Of a DNA stretch of 64,000 bases, positions 50,586-58,699 are shown piece by piece. The translations under genes and the position numbers were made by a program. The notes under the pieces were generated by a model. That model did not search any database and was not told where the DNA came from. It worked only from the letters and a program-made list of their open reading frames with translations. Location of the stretch: NCBI RefSeq assembly GCF_004028235.1, contig NZ_CP035037.1, forward strand, positions 2,728,001 to 2,792,000. The letters are read 5' to 3'. Source of the stretch: Leucobacter muris (GTDB lineage: Bacteria; Actinomycetota; Actinomycetes; Actinomycetales; Microbacteriaceae). Within the stretch, counting starts at the first letter, position 1, and each line of letters starts with the position of its first letter.

Positions 50586-51559
50586 CTACCGCAGATTGTG
50601 CTTCGCGTTGGCGAAGAGCATCTGGCTCAGCACCTCCCAGACGAGCCGCGCGGTGATGTTGCTGGGATCGTACAGCGGGGCGAGTTCGACGTTGTCGACC
50701 GCGCTGGGCCCCCGCTCCCCGATCATCTGACCGATGCGGATGATCTCGGGACCGGTGAAGCCGCCCGGCTCGGGGCCCGTCGTGCCCGGGGCGTAGGCGG
50801 AGTCGATCACGTCGCAGTCGAAGGACACGTAGACGCCGTCGACGCCGTCCCAGGCCTGGTCGAGCGCCTCGGCGATGGTCTTCTCGAAGCCTCCCCGCCG
50901 CACGTCGGACATGGTGACCACGTTGATCTCCCGCCGTTTCACGGCCTCCCACCAGTCGGGCACGTTGATCGTGCCGCGCGCGCCGATAGCGACGACGTTC
51001 TCGGGGCTCACGTTCGGGAGGTCGGCGGCCCGCACGAGCCCGCTGCAGTTGGTCTGATAGTCGCCGCCGATGTCCTCGCCCGCGTCGAGGTGGGCGTCGA
51101 GGTGCACGTACCCCATCTTGCGATCGCTGCCGAGGTGCTCCGACAGCGCGCGGGTTCCCGGCACGCACACGGAGTGGTCGCCGCCGACGATGAGGGGCAT
51201 GGCGCCGGCATCCAGGATCTTGGCGATCTCGGCCTGCACCATCTCGTGCGTGCGCTCGAGATTGCCGACTGCGACCGGGCTGTCGCCGCAGTCGACGAGG
51301 TCGTAGCTCTCGAAGAGATCCACGTCCCACTCGAACGACCAGGGGAACGTCATGTTCGAGGCGATGCGGAGCCCGCGCGGCCCGTTCGAGCTTCCCGGGC
51401 GCTCGATCGCGGCGTTGCCCCCTCGTAGGGGAAGCCGAGGAACGCCGCCCTGGGGCGCCGGTCGCGCAGCTCATCGGTGGGCACGTGCGGGGCGCCCAGA
51501 AGCGAGATCACCCCGCTCGAGATGGCCGCGAAATTACTGATCTGGTTGTGCGCACTCAC
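50586..51559 (-). pseudogene. Ureohydrolase (agmatinase/guanidinobutyrase-like), one frameshift
   Basis: The protein has the Mn-binding motifs of arginase-fold ureohydrolases: GGDHSV, VHLDAHLD and VSFDCDVIDSAYAPG. It would release urea from an amidino compound. It starts at GTG 51559 (MSAHNQISNF, GAGGGA upstream). After FLGFPYEG the frame breaks at the C-run 51418-51422: one more C (G on the coding strand) restores GNAAIERPGSSNGPRGLR and joins the intact 255-residue C-terminal part. Repaired length is 324 residues, normal for the family. The lesion is a single homopolymer base, so error is quite possible. The specific substrate cannot be told. Confidence 0.85.
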
Positions 51560-51597
51560 GATATTTCCCTCAAAACCCCGATTCGATCACTGCGGTC

Positions 51598-51638
51598 CGA
51601 ATTATGGCCCCTGATCTTCATTACAGCGCCGTAATTCG
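51598..51638. promoter_or_regulatory. Divergent regulatory region, candidate AsnC sites
   Basis: ATTAC-AGCGCC-GTAAT (51620-51635) is a perfect palindrome with 5-bp arms, and CGAATTA (51598-51604) / TAATTCG (51632-51638) form a second inverted pair. They lie between the ureohydrolase and permease starts in AT-rich DNA. Confidence 0.5.
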
Positions 51639-51718
51639 TCGCTAGTATTGCACATTAGGCCGAGATAAGGGTACCTTCAAGTCGCTGGAATGTTGAGAAC
51701 AGGAACATTGGAGTTCAC

Positions 51719-53194
51719 ATGAGCCAATCAGGCACGCTGGCGGCGCCCGAGCCGGGCAGAACGATGAAGCGAGAGTTCACGACGGGCTCGGCCCTGTCGA
51801 TGGCCTTCGTCTTCATCTCGCCCATCGTCGCGATCTACAGCGTCTTCGGCGTCGGGCTGCAGGCCGTCGGGCCCGGCTTCTGGTGGGGCTGGGTGGTGGT
51901 GTTCGTCGGCCAGACCTTCGTCGCCCTCACGCTCGGCGTGCTGGCCTCCCGCTGGTCGGACGCGGGCGGCGTCTACCAGTGGTCTCGTCGCCTGCTCGGG
52001 GAGCGCTACGGCTGGTTCGCCGGCTGGACCTACATCTGCGCCCTGCTGATCGCACTGACCTCGGTCTCGTACAGCGCGGCGATCTTCGTCGCCGCGCTCT
52101 TCGACCTCGACGCCGGCAACGTCGCCCTCGTCACGCTGCTGGCGATCGGCATGCTCGCCGTGACGACCGCGCTGAACCTCGCCGGGCGCTGGGTGGTGAA
52201 GGCGATCGCCTACGCCTGCGTCGCGGCGGAACTCGTGGCGTCGATCGGCATCGGCGTCTACCTGCTCCTCTTCGAGCGTCACAACAGCCCGGCGATCCTC
52301 TTCGAAGGCCTCGATCTCTCGCCGGGCGGCGCCCTGCTCTCGGCCCCGCTCGTGCTCGCCCTCGTCTTCGCCGGCTGGTCGGCACTCGGTTTCGAGAGCG
52401 CGAGCACCATCGCCGAGGAGGTGCACGAGCCGCGCCGGGCGGTTCCCCGCGCGATCGTCTGGTCGATCGTCCTCATCGCCGTCACGGTGCTCTTCACCGG
52501 CCTGGCCTTCATTCTCGCGATCCCGAGCGCCGATTTCCTCACGAGCACCGAGGCCGCGGCCGACCCGGTGCTCGCGATCCTCGCCCACTACCTGCCCGGC
52601 GAAGCGGTCAAGGTGATTCTCGTGATGTTCATCATCGCGTTCCTCGCCAGCCTCATGAGCATCCACACCGCGGTCTCCCGAGTGATCTGGGTGTACGGAC
52701 GTGACGGCAAGCTGCCCTTCGCCAGCTCCCTCGGCAAGCTCCGCGGGCGGCAGTCGCTGCCCATCACCGCTACGCTCGTGGCCGGCATCATCCCGATGCT
52801 GCTCTTCATCCCGCTGCAGAGCGAGGGCATGTACAACATCCTCATCGCATTCACAGTGATCGGCTTCTTCCTCGCATTCACGTTCCCGGTGCTCGGGTTC
52901 GCGATCGCGAGGGCCACGAAGCGGTGGACGCCCCCGAGCGACGAGCCGCTGTTCCTCGGCCGCTGGGGCGGCCCGGTCTCGTGGATCGCGCTGGCGTGGC
53001 TGGTGTTCGAGACGATCAACGTGCTGTGGCCCCGCGAGAGCGGCGGCGGTTGGCTCGCCGACTGGTCCTCGGTGCTCGCGACCCTGCTCATCGCCGGCAT
53101 CGGCGCGGTGATCTACATCACCATGCGGAAACGCTCGCCCGGCATGGATGATCGGGCGCTCACCCGACCCGAAACCGTGGTGGGCGTCGACTGA
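51719..53194 (+). CDS. APC-family amino acid/amine permease
   Basis: This 491-residue transporter has about 12 membrane helices. The first helix carries the substrate-binding GSALSMAFVFISPIVAIYSVFG, and further segments ASRWSDAGGVYQWSRRLLG, GWSALGFESASTIAEEVHEPRRAVPRAI and SRVIWVYGRDGKLPF are APC family hallmarks, near the GABA/choline-type subfamily. It starts at ATG 51719 after GGAG. It would import the guanidino compound, polyamine or GABA-like substrate used by the neighbouring ureohydrolase and aldehyde dehydrogenase. Confidence 0.9.
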   Translation: MSQSGTLAAPEPGRTMKREFTTGSALSMAFVFISPIVAIYSVFGVGLQAVGPGFWWGWVVVFVGQTFVALTLGVLASRWSDAGGVYQWSRRLLGERYGWFAGWTYICALLIALTSVSYSAAIFVAALFDLDAGNVALVTLLAIGMLAVTTALNLAGRWVVKAIAYACVAAELVASIGIGVYLLLFERHNSPAILFEGLDLSPGGALLSAPLVLALVFAGWSALGFESASTIAEEVHEPRRAVPRAIVWSIVLIAVTVLFTGLAFILAIPSADFLTSTEAAADPVLAILAHYLPGEAVKVILVMFIIAFLASLMSIHTAVSRVIWVYGRDGKLPFASSLGKLRGRQSLPITATLVAGIIPMLLFIPLQSEGMYNILIAFTVIGFFLAFTFPVLGFAIARATKRWTPPSDEPLFLGRWGGPVSWIALAWLVFETINVLWPRESGGGWLADWSSVLATLLIAGIGAVIYITMRKRSPGMDDRALTRPETVVGVD

Positions 53195-53211
53195 GGCCGT
53201 CTCGCCGCTCC

Positions 53212-53244
53212 GGCCCGTCCTCCCGTTCTCCGGGAGGGCGGGCC
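53212..53244 (+). terminator. Terminator after the permease gene
   Basis: GGCCCGTCCTCCCG and CGGGAGGGCGGGCC form a 14-bp stem (one G-T pair) with loop TTCTC, 17 bases after the permease stop. No T-run follows. Confidence 0.7.
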
Positions 53245-53398
53245 GGGCCCCGCACCGCGCCCCTCGCGCCCTCGCGCTCTCCGCGTCCCTCGCCCGCCGA
53301 ACCGAAGATCATATCCGGCATTCGCACGGCGGCACCAGCCCCTCCCGCGCGACGCCGGTCTCGCCGATACTGAGTGTCCCTGCACGAAGGAGCACGCC

Positions 53399-53515
53399 AT
53401 GACCGACAGCACGCAGCCGCCTGCGGCCCCGCCCATCACGAACATCCACGACGACTCCGACGAGCTCGAAGCCACGATCCCGCTCCCCCGATACCGGCCC
53501 GAGCGCCTTCTCTGA
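53399..53515 (+). CDS. 38-residue acidic microprotein
   Basis: A 38-codon reading frame begins at ATG 53399, seven bases after a perfect AAGGAG, and ends in TGA at 53513. The product starts MTDSTQPPAAPPITN, has an acidic middle (DDSDELE) and ends PLPRYRPERLL. A GATACT -10-like box lies at about 53364. It has no recognisable family, membrane segment or Cys. It stands alone between a permease terminator and the aldehyde dehydrogenase gene on the same strand. Evidence for a gene is the strong ribosome-binding site, so it remains a candidate. A precursor peptide or protein-binding peptide is possible; nothing in it proves either. Confidence 0.45.
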   Translation: MTDSTQPPAAPPITNIHDDSDELEATIPLPRYRPERLL

Positions 53516-53644
53516 GACCGCTTCCGCCCGCACCACCCGCCACGCTCCGCGCCCGGCGAACAGCTCCGCGAGTGAACCCCGCCCCGTTCGGGTAAGGGGA
53601 GGGGGACCGCAGACGGCACGAGCACGAGACGAGGAGCGCGCATC

Positions 53645-55078
53645 ATGACGACCGAGGGCACGAACACCGACCCGCACACGAACGCCGACCCTGGCACGAG
53701 GTCGAACCCGGGCGCGGGCGAGGGCATCGCGATCACGGATCCCCACGACGGCACCCCGGTCGGCACCGTGCCGGTGACCGCGGAGAGCGGGATCCGCGAG
53801 GCCGTCGCGCGGGCTCGACGCGCCTTTCCCGCCTGGCGCGCGACCCCCGCGGCGGAGCGGGGAGCGGCCCTCCGCCGCGCCGCGCACGCGCTCGGCGAGC
53901 GGGAGGGCGATCTCGCCGACCTCAATCACCGCGAGACGGGTCGGGACCGGGAGGAGGCCGCGGGCGGGGTGCGGGCGGCCGTCGACACGCTGCTGCAGTA
54001 CGCCGAGCTCGCCCCGCTCCACCGCGGGCGCAGCCTGCTGGGGGCGAATGAGGCTCTGGATCTCATGCGCGCCGAACCGCGCGGGGTCGCGGCGCTCGTG
54101 ACCCCCTGGAACGACCCCGTCGCAGTGAGCGCCGGTCTGATCGGCGCGGCCCTCGGCGTCGGCAACACCGTCGTGCACAAGCCGAGCGAGCGCTGCCCGC
54201 ATCTCGGCCGGCTGCTCGGGGAGGTGCTCGAACCGCACTTCCCGAGCGGCGTCATCGCGACGGTCATCGGCGGCTCGCGCGAGGGCGAGATGCTCGTGGG
54301 CTCGCCCGACGTCGACGTCGTCGCGCACGTCGGCTCCACCCTCGCAGGTGAGCGCATCGCCCGCATCGTCGCTCTCACGGGCGCGCACCTCATCCGCGAG
54401 AACGGCGGCAACGACGCGCTGATCGTCGACGCCGACGTGGATCCCCGCTGGGCCGCCGCCCAGGCGGCGGTCGGCGCCTTCTCAAACAGCGGGCAGATCT
54501 GCACGGCCGTGGAACGCATCTTCGTGCACCGCGACATCGCCGACGAGTTCCTGGCGGCGCTCACGGAGGAGGCATCGGATCGCACCGAGCGCGGGGTCGT
54601 CGCACCCCTCGTCGACGAGCGGATGCGCGAGACGGTGCACGCCCACGTCGCGGACGCCGTCGCCTCGGGCGCGCGGGTGCTGACGGGCGGGGAGCTGCCC
54701 CAGGGGGCCGGCAGCCGCTACCCCGCGACCGTGCTCTCGGACTGCGCGCCGAGCATGCGGATCTTCTCGGAGGAGACGTTCGGGCCGGTCGCCGCGGTGA
54801 TGACGGTCGACGGCTTCGCCGAGGCGGTCGAGTCGGCCGCGCACGACGACTACGGCCTGGCGGCCACGGTGCTGACCGCCGATCTCGCCCACGCCCACCA
54901 CGCGATCGACGCGCTGCCAGTGGGAACGGTGAAGGTGAACGCCGTGTTCGGGGGCGCCCCGGGCGGGTCGGCGCAGCCCCGCGGGCGCAGCGGATCCGGC
55001 TTCGGCTACGGCCCCGAGCTGCTCGACGAGATGACCACCGTCAAGGTGGTGCACCTCGGTGCGGCCGTGCGTCGCTGA
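53645..55078 (+). CDS. Aldehyde dehydrogenase
   Basis: This 477-residue NAD(P)+-dependent enzyme oxidises an aldehyde to its acid. Landmarks: LVTPWNDP with Asn156, VHKPSERCP, ENGGND with Glu252 as general base, SNSGQICTA with catalytic Cys286, and EETFGPVAAV. The first 28 residues are a Thr/Gly/Pro-rich, probably disordered extension. Position after a ureohydrolase and amine permease suggests an amino-aldehyde or semialdehyde substrate (for example 4-aminobutyraldehyde or succinate semialdehyde), but that is inference. GAGGAG precedes the ATG at 53645. Confidence 0.9.
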   Translation: MTTEGTNTDPHTNADPGTRSNPGAGEGIAITDPHDGTPVGTVPVTAESGIREAVARARRAFPAWRATPAAERGAALRRAAHALGEREGDLADLNHRETGRDREEAAGGVRAAVDTLLQYAELAPLHRGRSLLGANEALDLMRAEPRGVAALVTPWNDPVAVSAGLIGAALGVGNTVVHKPSERCPHLGRLLGEVLEPHFPSGVIATVIGGSREGEMLVGSPDVDVVAHVGSTLAGERIARIVALTGAHLIRENGGNDALIVDADVDPRWAAAQAAVGAFSNSGQICTAVERIFVHRDIADEFLAALTEEASDRTERGVVAPLVDERMRETVHAHVADAVASGARVLTGGELPQGAGSRYPATVLSDCAPSMRIFSEETFGPVAAVMTVDGFAEAVESAAHDDYGLAATVLTADLAHAHHAIDALPVGTVKVNAVFGGAPGGSAQPRGRSGSGFGYGPELLDEMTTVKVVHLGAAVRR

Positions 55079-55107
55079 GGATCCGGCGGTGAGGGTCCGG
55101 CGGATCG

Positions 55108-56341
55108 CTACGCCGCCGTGGGCGCGCTCGACGGCGCCGAGCCCCGGTTGGTGAGTTCGGCCGCGTCCATCACGACGGCGCGCAGGCCGCCCGAGAGGCG
55201 CAGCACCCGTCGCTGGCGGTCGGCACCCGTGCCCTCAGCGAGGATGCGCTCGAGGCCGCTCTCCACAAGCTCGCGATCGCCCGCGTGGTCGAGCGCGGAG
55301 GCGACGTGGGAGAGCAGGGTCGCGACCGCCGCACGGGGGCTGCGGGGCGCCCCGAGGATCGGATCGACGAGACCGCTGCCGCCGATCCCGAACCGGCTCG
55401 CCGACCACATGGCGACCCGCAGCAGACCGGTCTCCGCCGGTGAGGGCGCCGCACCGCGCCGCCAGTCCCGCGACGCGGTCTCGACGAGCGCGCGCACCAG
55501 GGCGGCGATCACCACGGCGTGGCCCGCGTCCATGCAGACGTCGGCCACCCGCACCTCGACCGTCGGGTAGTGATCGCTCAGCCGGGCGTCGAAGTACACC
55601 ATGCCGGAGTCGAGCACGACGCCGCTGCCGATGAGCGACTCGACGATCCGGTGGTACTCGCCGGGCGATCCGAAGACGTCGTAGGCGCCGGCCGACGGCC
55701 AGCGGCCCCACACCTGGTAGCGGTAGCTCGCGTACCCGGTCTCCTCGCCCATCCAGAACGGCGAGTTGCTGCTCAGCGCCAGCAGCACGGGCAGCCAGGG
55801 CCTGATGCGGTCGAGCACCGCGACGCCCTCGGCGTCGCTCGACACGGCCACGTGCACGTGGAAGCCGCAGGTCAGCTGCTCCCGCATCGTGAGACCGAAG
55901 CGCTTGCCGATCGCGGCGTAGCGGGGGCTCGGCGTCAGGTGGGAATCGACGGGCAGCGCGCTCGTGCCCATCGCGACCGCGCGGGCGCCCACGCGGCGCG
56001 CCGCCTGATCCGCCAACCGTCGCCCGTCGAGGATCGACCGCGCGAGCTCGTCGAGGGTGGCGCAGGGGGGGCGAGACGATCTCGATCTGCTCCCGCTTCA
56101 CCTCCCGGTCGAACCCGGGAGGGGCGGTGCCGCCCCCGAGGGCCGCTGAGCGGCGCTCCCCCGGGCCGCGCTCCCCGTCGCCGGGCCCGGGATCACGGCG
56201 CTCGCCCCCGGGCAGCACCTCTGCGGCATCGATCACCGCTTCGACGGCGGCGATCGGCTGACCCGAGTGGCGGTCCACCAGCAGCAGCTCCTCCTCGACC
56301 CCGACCGTGCGGGGCGCGGATTCGGCGTTCCTCGCGACCAT
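55108..56341 (-). pseudogene. YbdK-type carboxylate-amine ligase (GCS2), one frameshift
   Basis: The N-terminal part, MVARNAESAPRTVGVEEELLLVD, has the GVEEEL motif of the glutamate-cysteine-ligase 2 family and continues to EQIEIVSPP. A run of seven G at 56065-56071 (C on the coding strand) then shifts the frame. With six, the protein continues CATLDELARSILDGRRLADQAARR into an intact C-terminal part with CGFHVHVAVSS, SNSPFWMGEETGYASYRYQVW and DARLSDHYPTVEVRVADVCMD. Repaired length is 410 residues. YbdK-like enzymes ligate amino acids or amines to carboxylates with ATP; the product is unknown. GGGAGGA precedes ATG 56341. Confidence 0.85.
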
Positions 56342-56511
56342 GCTGATCCTCCCGTCCACCGCTCTCGAGCCGGTCATCCGTACCGGCGGCCAGCCGATCC
56401 CGAGCCGCTCCGGCCCGTCGGCTGCGCCGCCGACACGTCGTCGGGAATCGCATCCAGCTTCGAGGGTGGGGCAGCGCCCGGTAAGCCCCTTGACTTTTGG
56501 CCCGGGCTCCC

Positions 56512-57702
56512 TCAGGGGCCTGCAGGGCTCTCGGTCCACCTCAGCACGGCCACCGGCTGCCGGGGCGCGCGGTCCGGTCGCGGCTCGTCCGCGGCCGCGT
56601 AGTCCTCCTCGAGCACGTGCAGCTGCGCACCCGTGAGGATCGCCGCTCGGGCGAGCGCCTCGTCGGCGGGCCGCGATCCGAGGCTCGCCGCTTCGCCGGG
56701 CACCGACGCGCCGCCGAGTGCGACCCACGGCGGGGAGTCGAGCGCTTCGAGCCGTTCCGTGCCCCGACGGCCCTCGCCGTCCTCGCCGCTCTCGACGTCC
56801 GTCTGCTCGGCGTCGATCGAGCGTCCGTCGATGAGCAGCGTCTCCACGCGCGCCTGCTGCAGCGCCTCCACGACGGCGCCCATGCCCCTCGCGCCCCGGC
56901 TCCCGTTCTCGGCGGAGGCGCGGTCGAGCGCCTCCTCGACGGCGCGGTGCGTGCGCTCCGTCAGCGCATCGGCGATCGCGTCGTCGAGCACCCGCTCATC
57001 GGACCCCGCCGCGCGGGTGTGCGCTTCGACCTCCACCACGAGCTCCCGGCTCGCCGGCGCGAGGCGCTCCCGCAGCAACTGCCGCGCCCGCAGGTCGCCC
57101 GCGAGCACCACCACGACCGGACGTTCCTCCCGCACGAGGCGGTCGACCACCTCTGCGACCTCGGACTGGTTGTGCTTCCAGATCTCCTCGGAGTGGCGCT
57201 GATACCGGGCGTGCGACCACCCGCCAGCCTGCACCTTCGGCAGGCTGTCGTCGCGGCCCTCCACCTCGACGACGTGCTGCGGTGCGGATCGGTCGGCCGA
57301 CTCGGCGCGCACATCCGCGCCCTCGCGCCCGGCCTCCACGACGAGGTACCGGATCGACGACGCCCGATGCCGCAGCAGCGGCAGGATCTCGGGCACCGGG
57401 CCGTGCCCGAGCCGTTCCGGCCCGCGGCGGGGCTGCGCGAAGCTCGCGTCGAGCGCCACCTCGCCGCCGCGCACGAGCAGGTACCGGGCGGATGGGCTCG
57501 GCACGCCGGTCGCCTGCTCCAGGGCGCGCAGCACCGCTCGTGCATCCTGCTCGGGGGCTCCCAGTTCGAGCAGCCGGTCGCGCACGGAATCCCTGCGCGA
57601 CTCCTCGACCACCTGGGGCTCGGCGCCCGGCCCGTCGACGTAGGCGAACGTCCACGGCCCCGGCTCGGCGAGCAGTTCGGCGAGATCAGCGTTGGCGGTC
57701 AT
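56512..57702 (-). CDS. Rv2629-like bacterial eRF1-domain protein
   Basis: This 396-residue soluble protein resembles the actinobacterial Rv2629-type group with eRF1/Vms1-like folds (baeRF families). It has a long N-terminal acidic region, a central YLVVEAGREGADVRAESADR with VVEVEGRDDSLPKVQAGGWSHARYQRHSEEIWKHN, then VVVVLAGDLRARQLLRERL and a C-terminal ARVETLLIDGR. These are thought to be ribosome-associated or stress proteins. I see no release-factor GGQ; the place is taken by GGWSHARYQ. GGAGG precedes the ATG, which overlaps the small upstream gene by 4 bp (ATGA). Confidence 0.65.
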   Translation of the reverse strand: MTANADLAELLAEPGPWTFAYVDGPGAEPQVVEESRRDSVRDRLLELGAPEQDARAVLRALEQATGVPSPSARYLLVRGGEVALDASFAQPRRGPERLGHGPVPEILPLLRHRASSIRYLVVEAGREGADVRAESADRSAPQHVVEVEGRDDSLPKVQAGGWSHARYQRHSEEIWKHNQSEVAEVVDRLVREERPVVVVLAGDLRARQLLRERLAPASRELVVEVEAHTRAAGSDERVLDDAIADALTERTHRAVEEALDRASAENGSRGARGMGAVVEALQQARVETLLIDGRSIDAEQTDVESGEDGEGRRGTERLEALDSPPWVALGGASVPGEAASLGSRPADEALARAAILTGAQLHVLEEDYAAADEPRPDRAPRQPVAVLRWTESPAGP

Positions 57703-57908
57703 ACGTCGCCCTCCTCCCCGTCGCGGCGGTCTCCTCGGAAGGCGCGCTCCACCTCGGGCGCGTCGGTGTCGTCGGGCAGGGGTTCGCTCTCGCGGAACGG
57801 TTCGACGTGCGGGCTGCCGCCGTGGCCCTGCACCATCCCTCGCGTCTCCTGCTCGAGCTGCTCGTCCTGCTGGGGGCCGTGCTTCGTGTTGCCGCGCTCC
57901 GCGTTCAT
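57699..57908 (-). CDS. Small acidic hydrophilic protein
   Basis: This 69-residue protein (MNAERGNTKHGPQQDEQ to RRDGEEGDV) has no membrane segment or known domain and is rich in Glu, Asp, Gly and Gln, so it is probably disordered. GGAGAG sits before ATG 57908, and the stop overlaps the start of the Rv2629-like gene (ATGA), implying a two-gene operon, perhaps stress related. I do not recognise a family. Confidence 0.6.
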   Translation of the reverse strand: MNAERGNTKHGPQQDEQLEQETRGMVQGHGGSPHVEPFRESEPLPDDTDAPEVERAFRGDRRDGEEGDV

Positions 57909-58127
57909 CGTGCTCTCCTCCCGGTCGCTGTCGTCGCACTGGATCGTTTCGGGCCACGATAGATCGGCGGCCCGCCCGATGGGAGCGGGTTGACGCGTCC
58001 GGCGGCGGGCGCTAGAGGCGACCGCACCGCCGCTTAGCAGAGCCGGGATCGCGGAACAAGCCCCGCCCGCGCCGGACGAGACGCGGGTAGCATCGGGCAC
58101 CCCACGATTCGAAAGGCGGTGCCCCGC

Positions 58128-58475
58128 ATGCAGCAGGATGAGCGAGAGAACGTGCCGTCGCCGGAGGAGCGCCGGGGGCAGGATCCCGAGCAGCCGACCG
58201 CGACCGCGCCGGATTCGGTGGATCGGTCCGTACCCACCGCCGACCAGGCGGGCAAGGTCGGGCCGGACGCCGCGGATCCGCCGCGGGCCGCCGACAAGCA
58301 CGAGCCTGACGATCGTGCGGCCGTGCAGAGCGGGAACGCGGATCAGGACCCCGAGCTCGACGCCGACGAGGGCGCCGACGCGTTCGAGACGGCCGAGGAG
58401 GCCGACTCGGGCGCATACACCGGCGGACCCGAACGACGGGACGAGGATCACATCTCCCTCGACACCCCCGACTGA
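58128..58475 (+). CDS. Disordered acidic hypothetical protein
   Basis: This 115-residue protein (MQQDERENVPSPEE to EDHISLDTPD) is nearly all Asp, Glu, Ala, Pro and Arg, with no hydrophobic core or domain. A GGGTAGCAT -10-like box lies about 35 bases upstream, and AAAGGCGG precedes ATG 58128. A GTG three codons earlier is possible. It is the last chromosomal gene before the integrated element. It shares its composition, but no clear sequence, with the 69-residue protein at 57699. Confidence 0.5.
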   Translation: MQQDERENVPSPEERRGQDPEQPTATAPDSVDRSVPTADQAGKVGPDAADPPRAADKHEPDDRAAVQSGNADQDPELDADEGADAFETAEEADSGAYTGGPERRDEDHISLDTPD

Positions 58476-58514
58476 CCGGGTGCGCCACCCGACTCCGGGG
58501 GGAGAGGGGAAAAC

Positions 58515-58542
58515 GGAAGCCCCCGCCGAGGCGGGGGCTTCC
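58515..58542 (-). terminator. Terminator of the interrupted tRNA-Ser
   Basis: GGAAGCCCCCGC / GCGGGGGCTTCC is a perfect 12-bp stem with loop CGAG. On the minus strand it is followed by GTTTTCCCC, so it terminates leftward transcription, as expected downstream of a minus-strand tRNA gene ending at 58558. Confidence 0.85.
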
Positions 58543-58557
58543 GTGCTGTTCGGCACA

Positions 58558-58580
58558 TGGCGGAGACGGGGGGATTTGAA
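58558..58580 (-). other. Element attachment site: 3' end of tRNA-Ser
   Basis: Read on the minus strand these bases are the 3' end of a tRNA: T-loop TTCAAATC, then CCCCCCGTCTCCGCCA with the CCA end. GTCTCCGCCA is the acceptor end usual for actinobacterial tRNA-Ser (GGAGACG...). No 5' part, anticodon or D-arm follows to the right; integrase arm-type repeats and the integrase gene do. It is the attL- or attR-like junction of the element. Confidence 0.8.
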
Positions 58581-58630
58581 ACCGCCTCACGCCTAGGCGG
58601 GGCGGCGCCTCCCGCGGAATCATGCGGATC

Positions 58631-58696
58631 ATGAGGGGGCATGAGGGGGTATCAGGGGGTGTGAAATACGGTCGAGTGTGGGCAAAATGTGGGCAA
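58631..58696. repeat. Tandem repeats, candidate integrase arm-binding sites
   Basis: Three 10-bp units (ATGAGGGGGC, ATGAGGGGGT, ATCAGGGGGT) run from 58631 to 58660. A second set, RTGTGGGCAA, occurs at 58676 and 58687, 11 bases apart. They lie between the attachment core and the integrase stop. Confidence 0.6.
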
Positions 58697-58699
58697 GGA

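Noticed and set aside
51560..51718. Guanidine-type riboswitch before the permease or ureohydrolase gene
   Set aside because: The region has palindromes but no long paired leader or conserved guanidine-aptamer loop that I can recognise.
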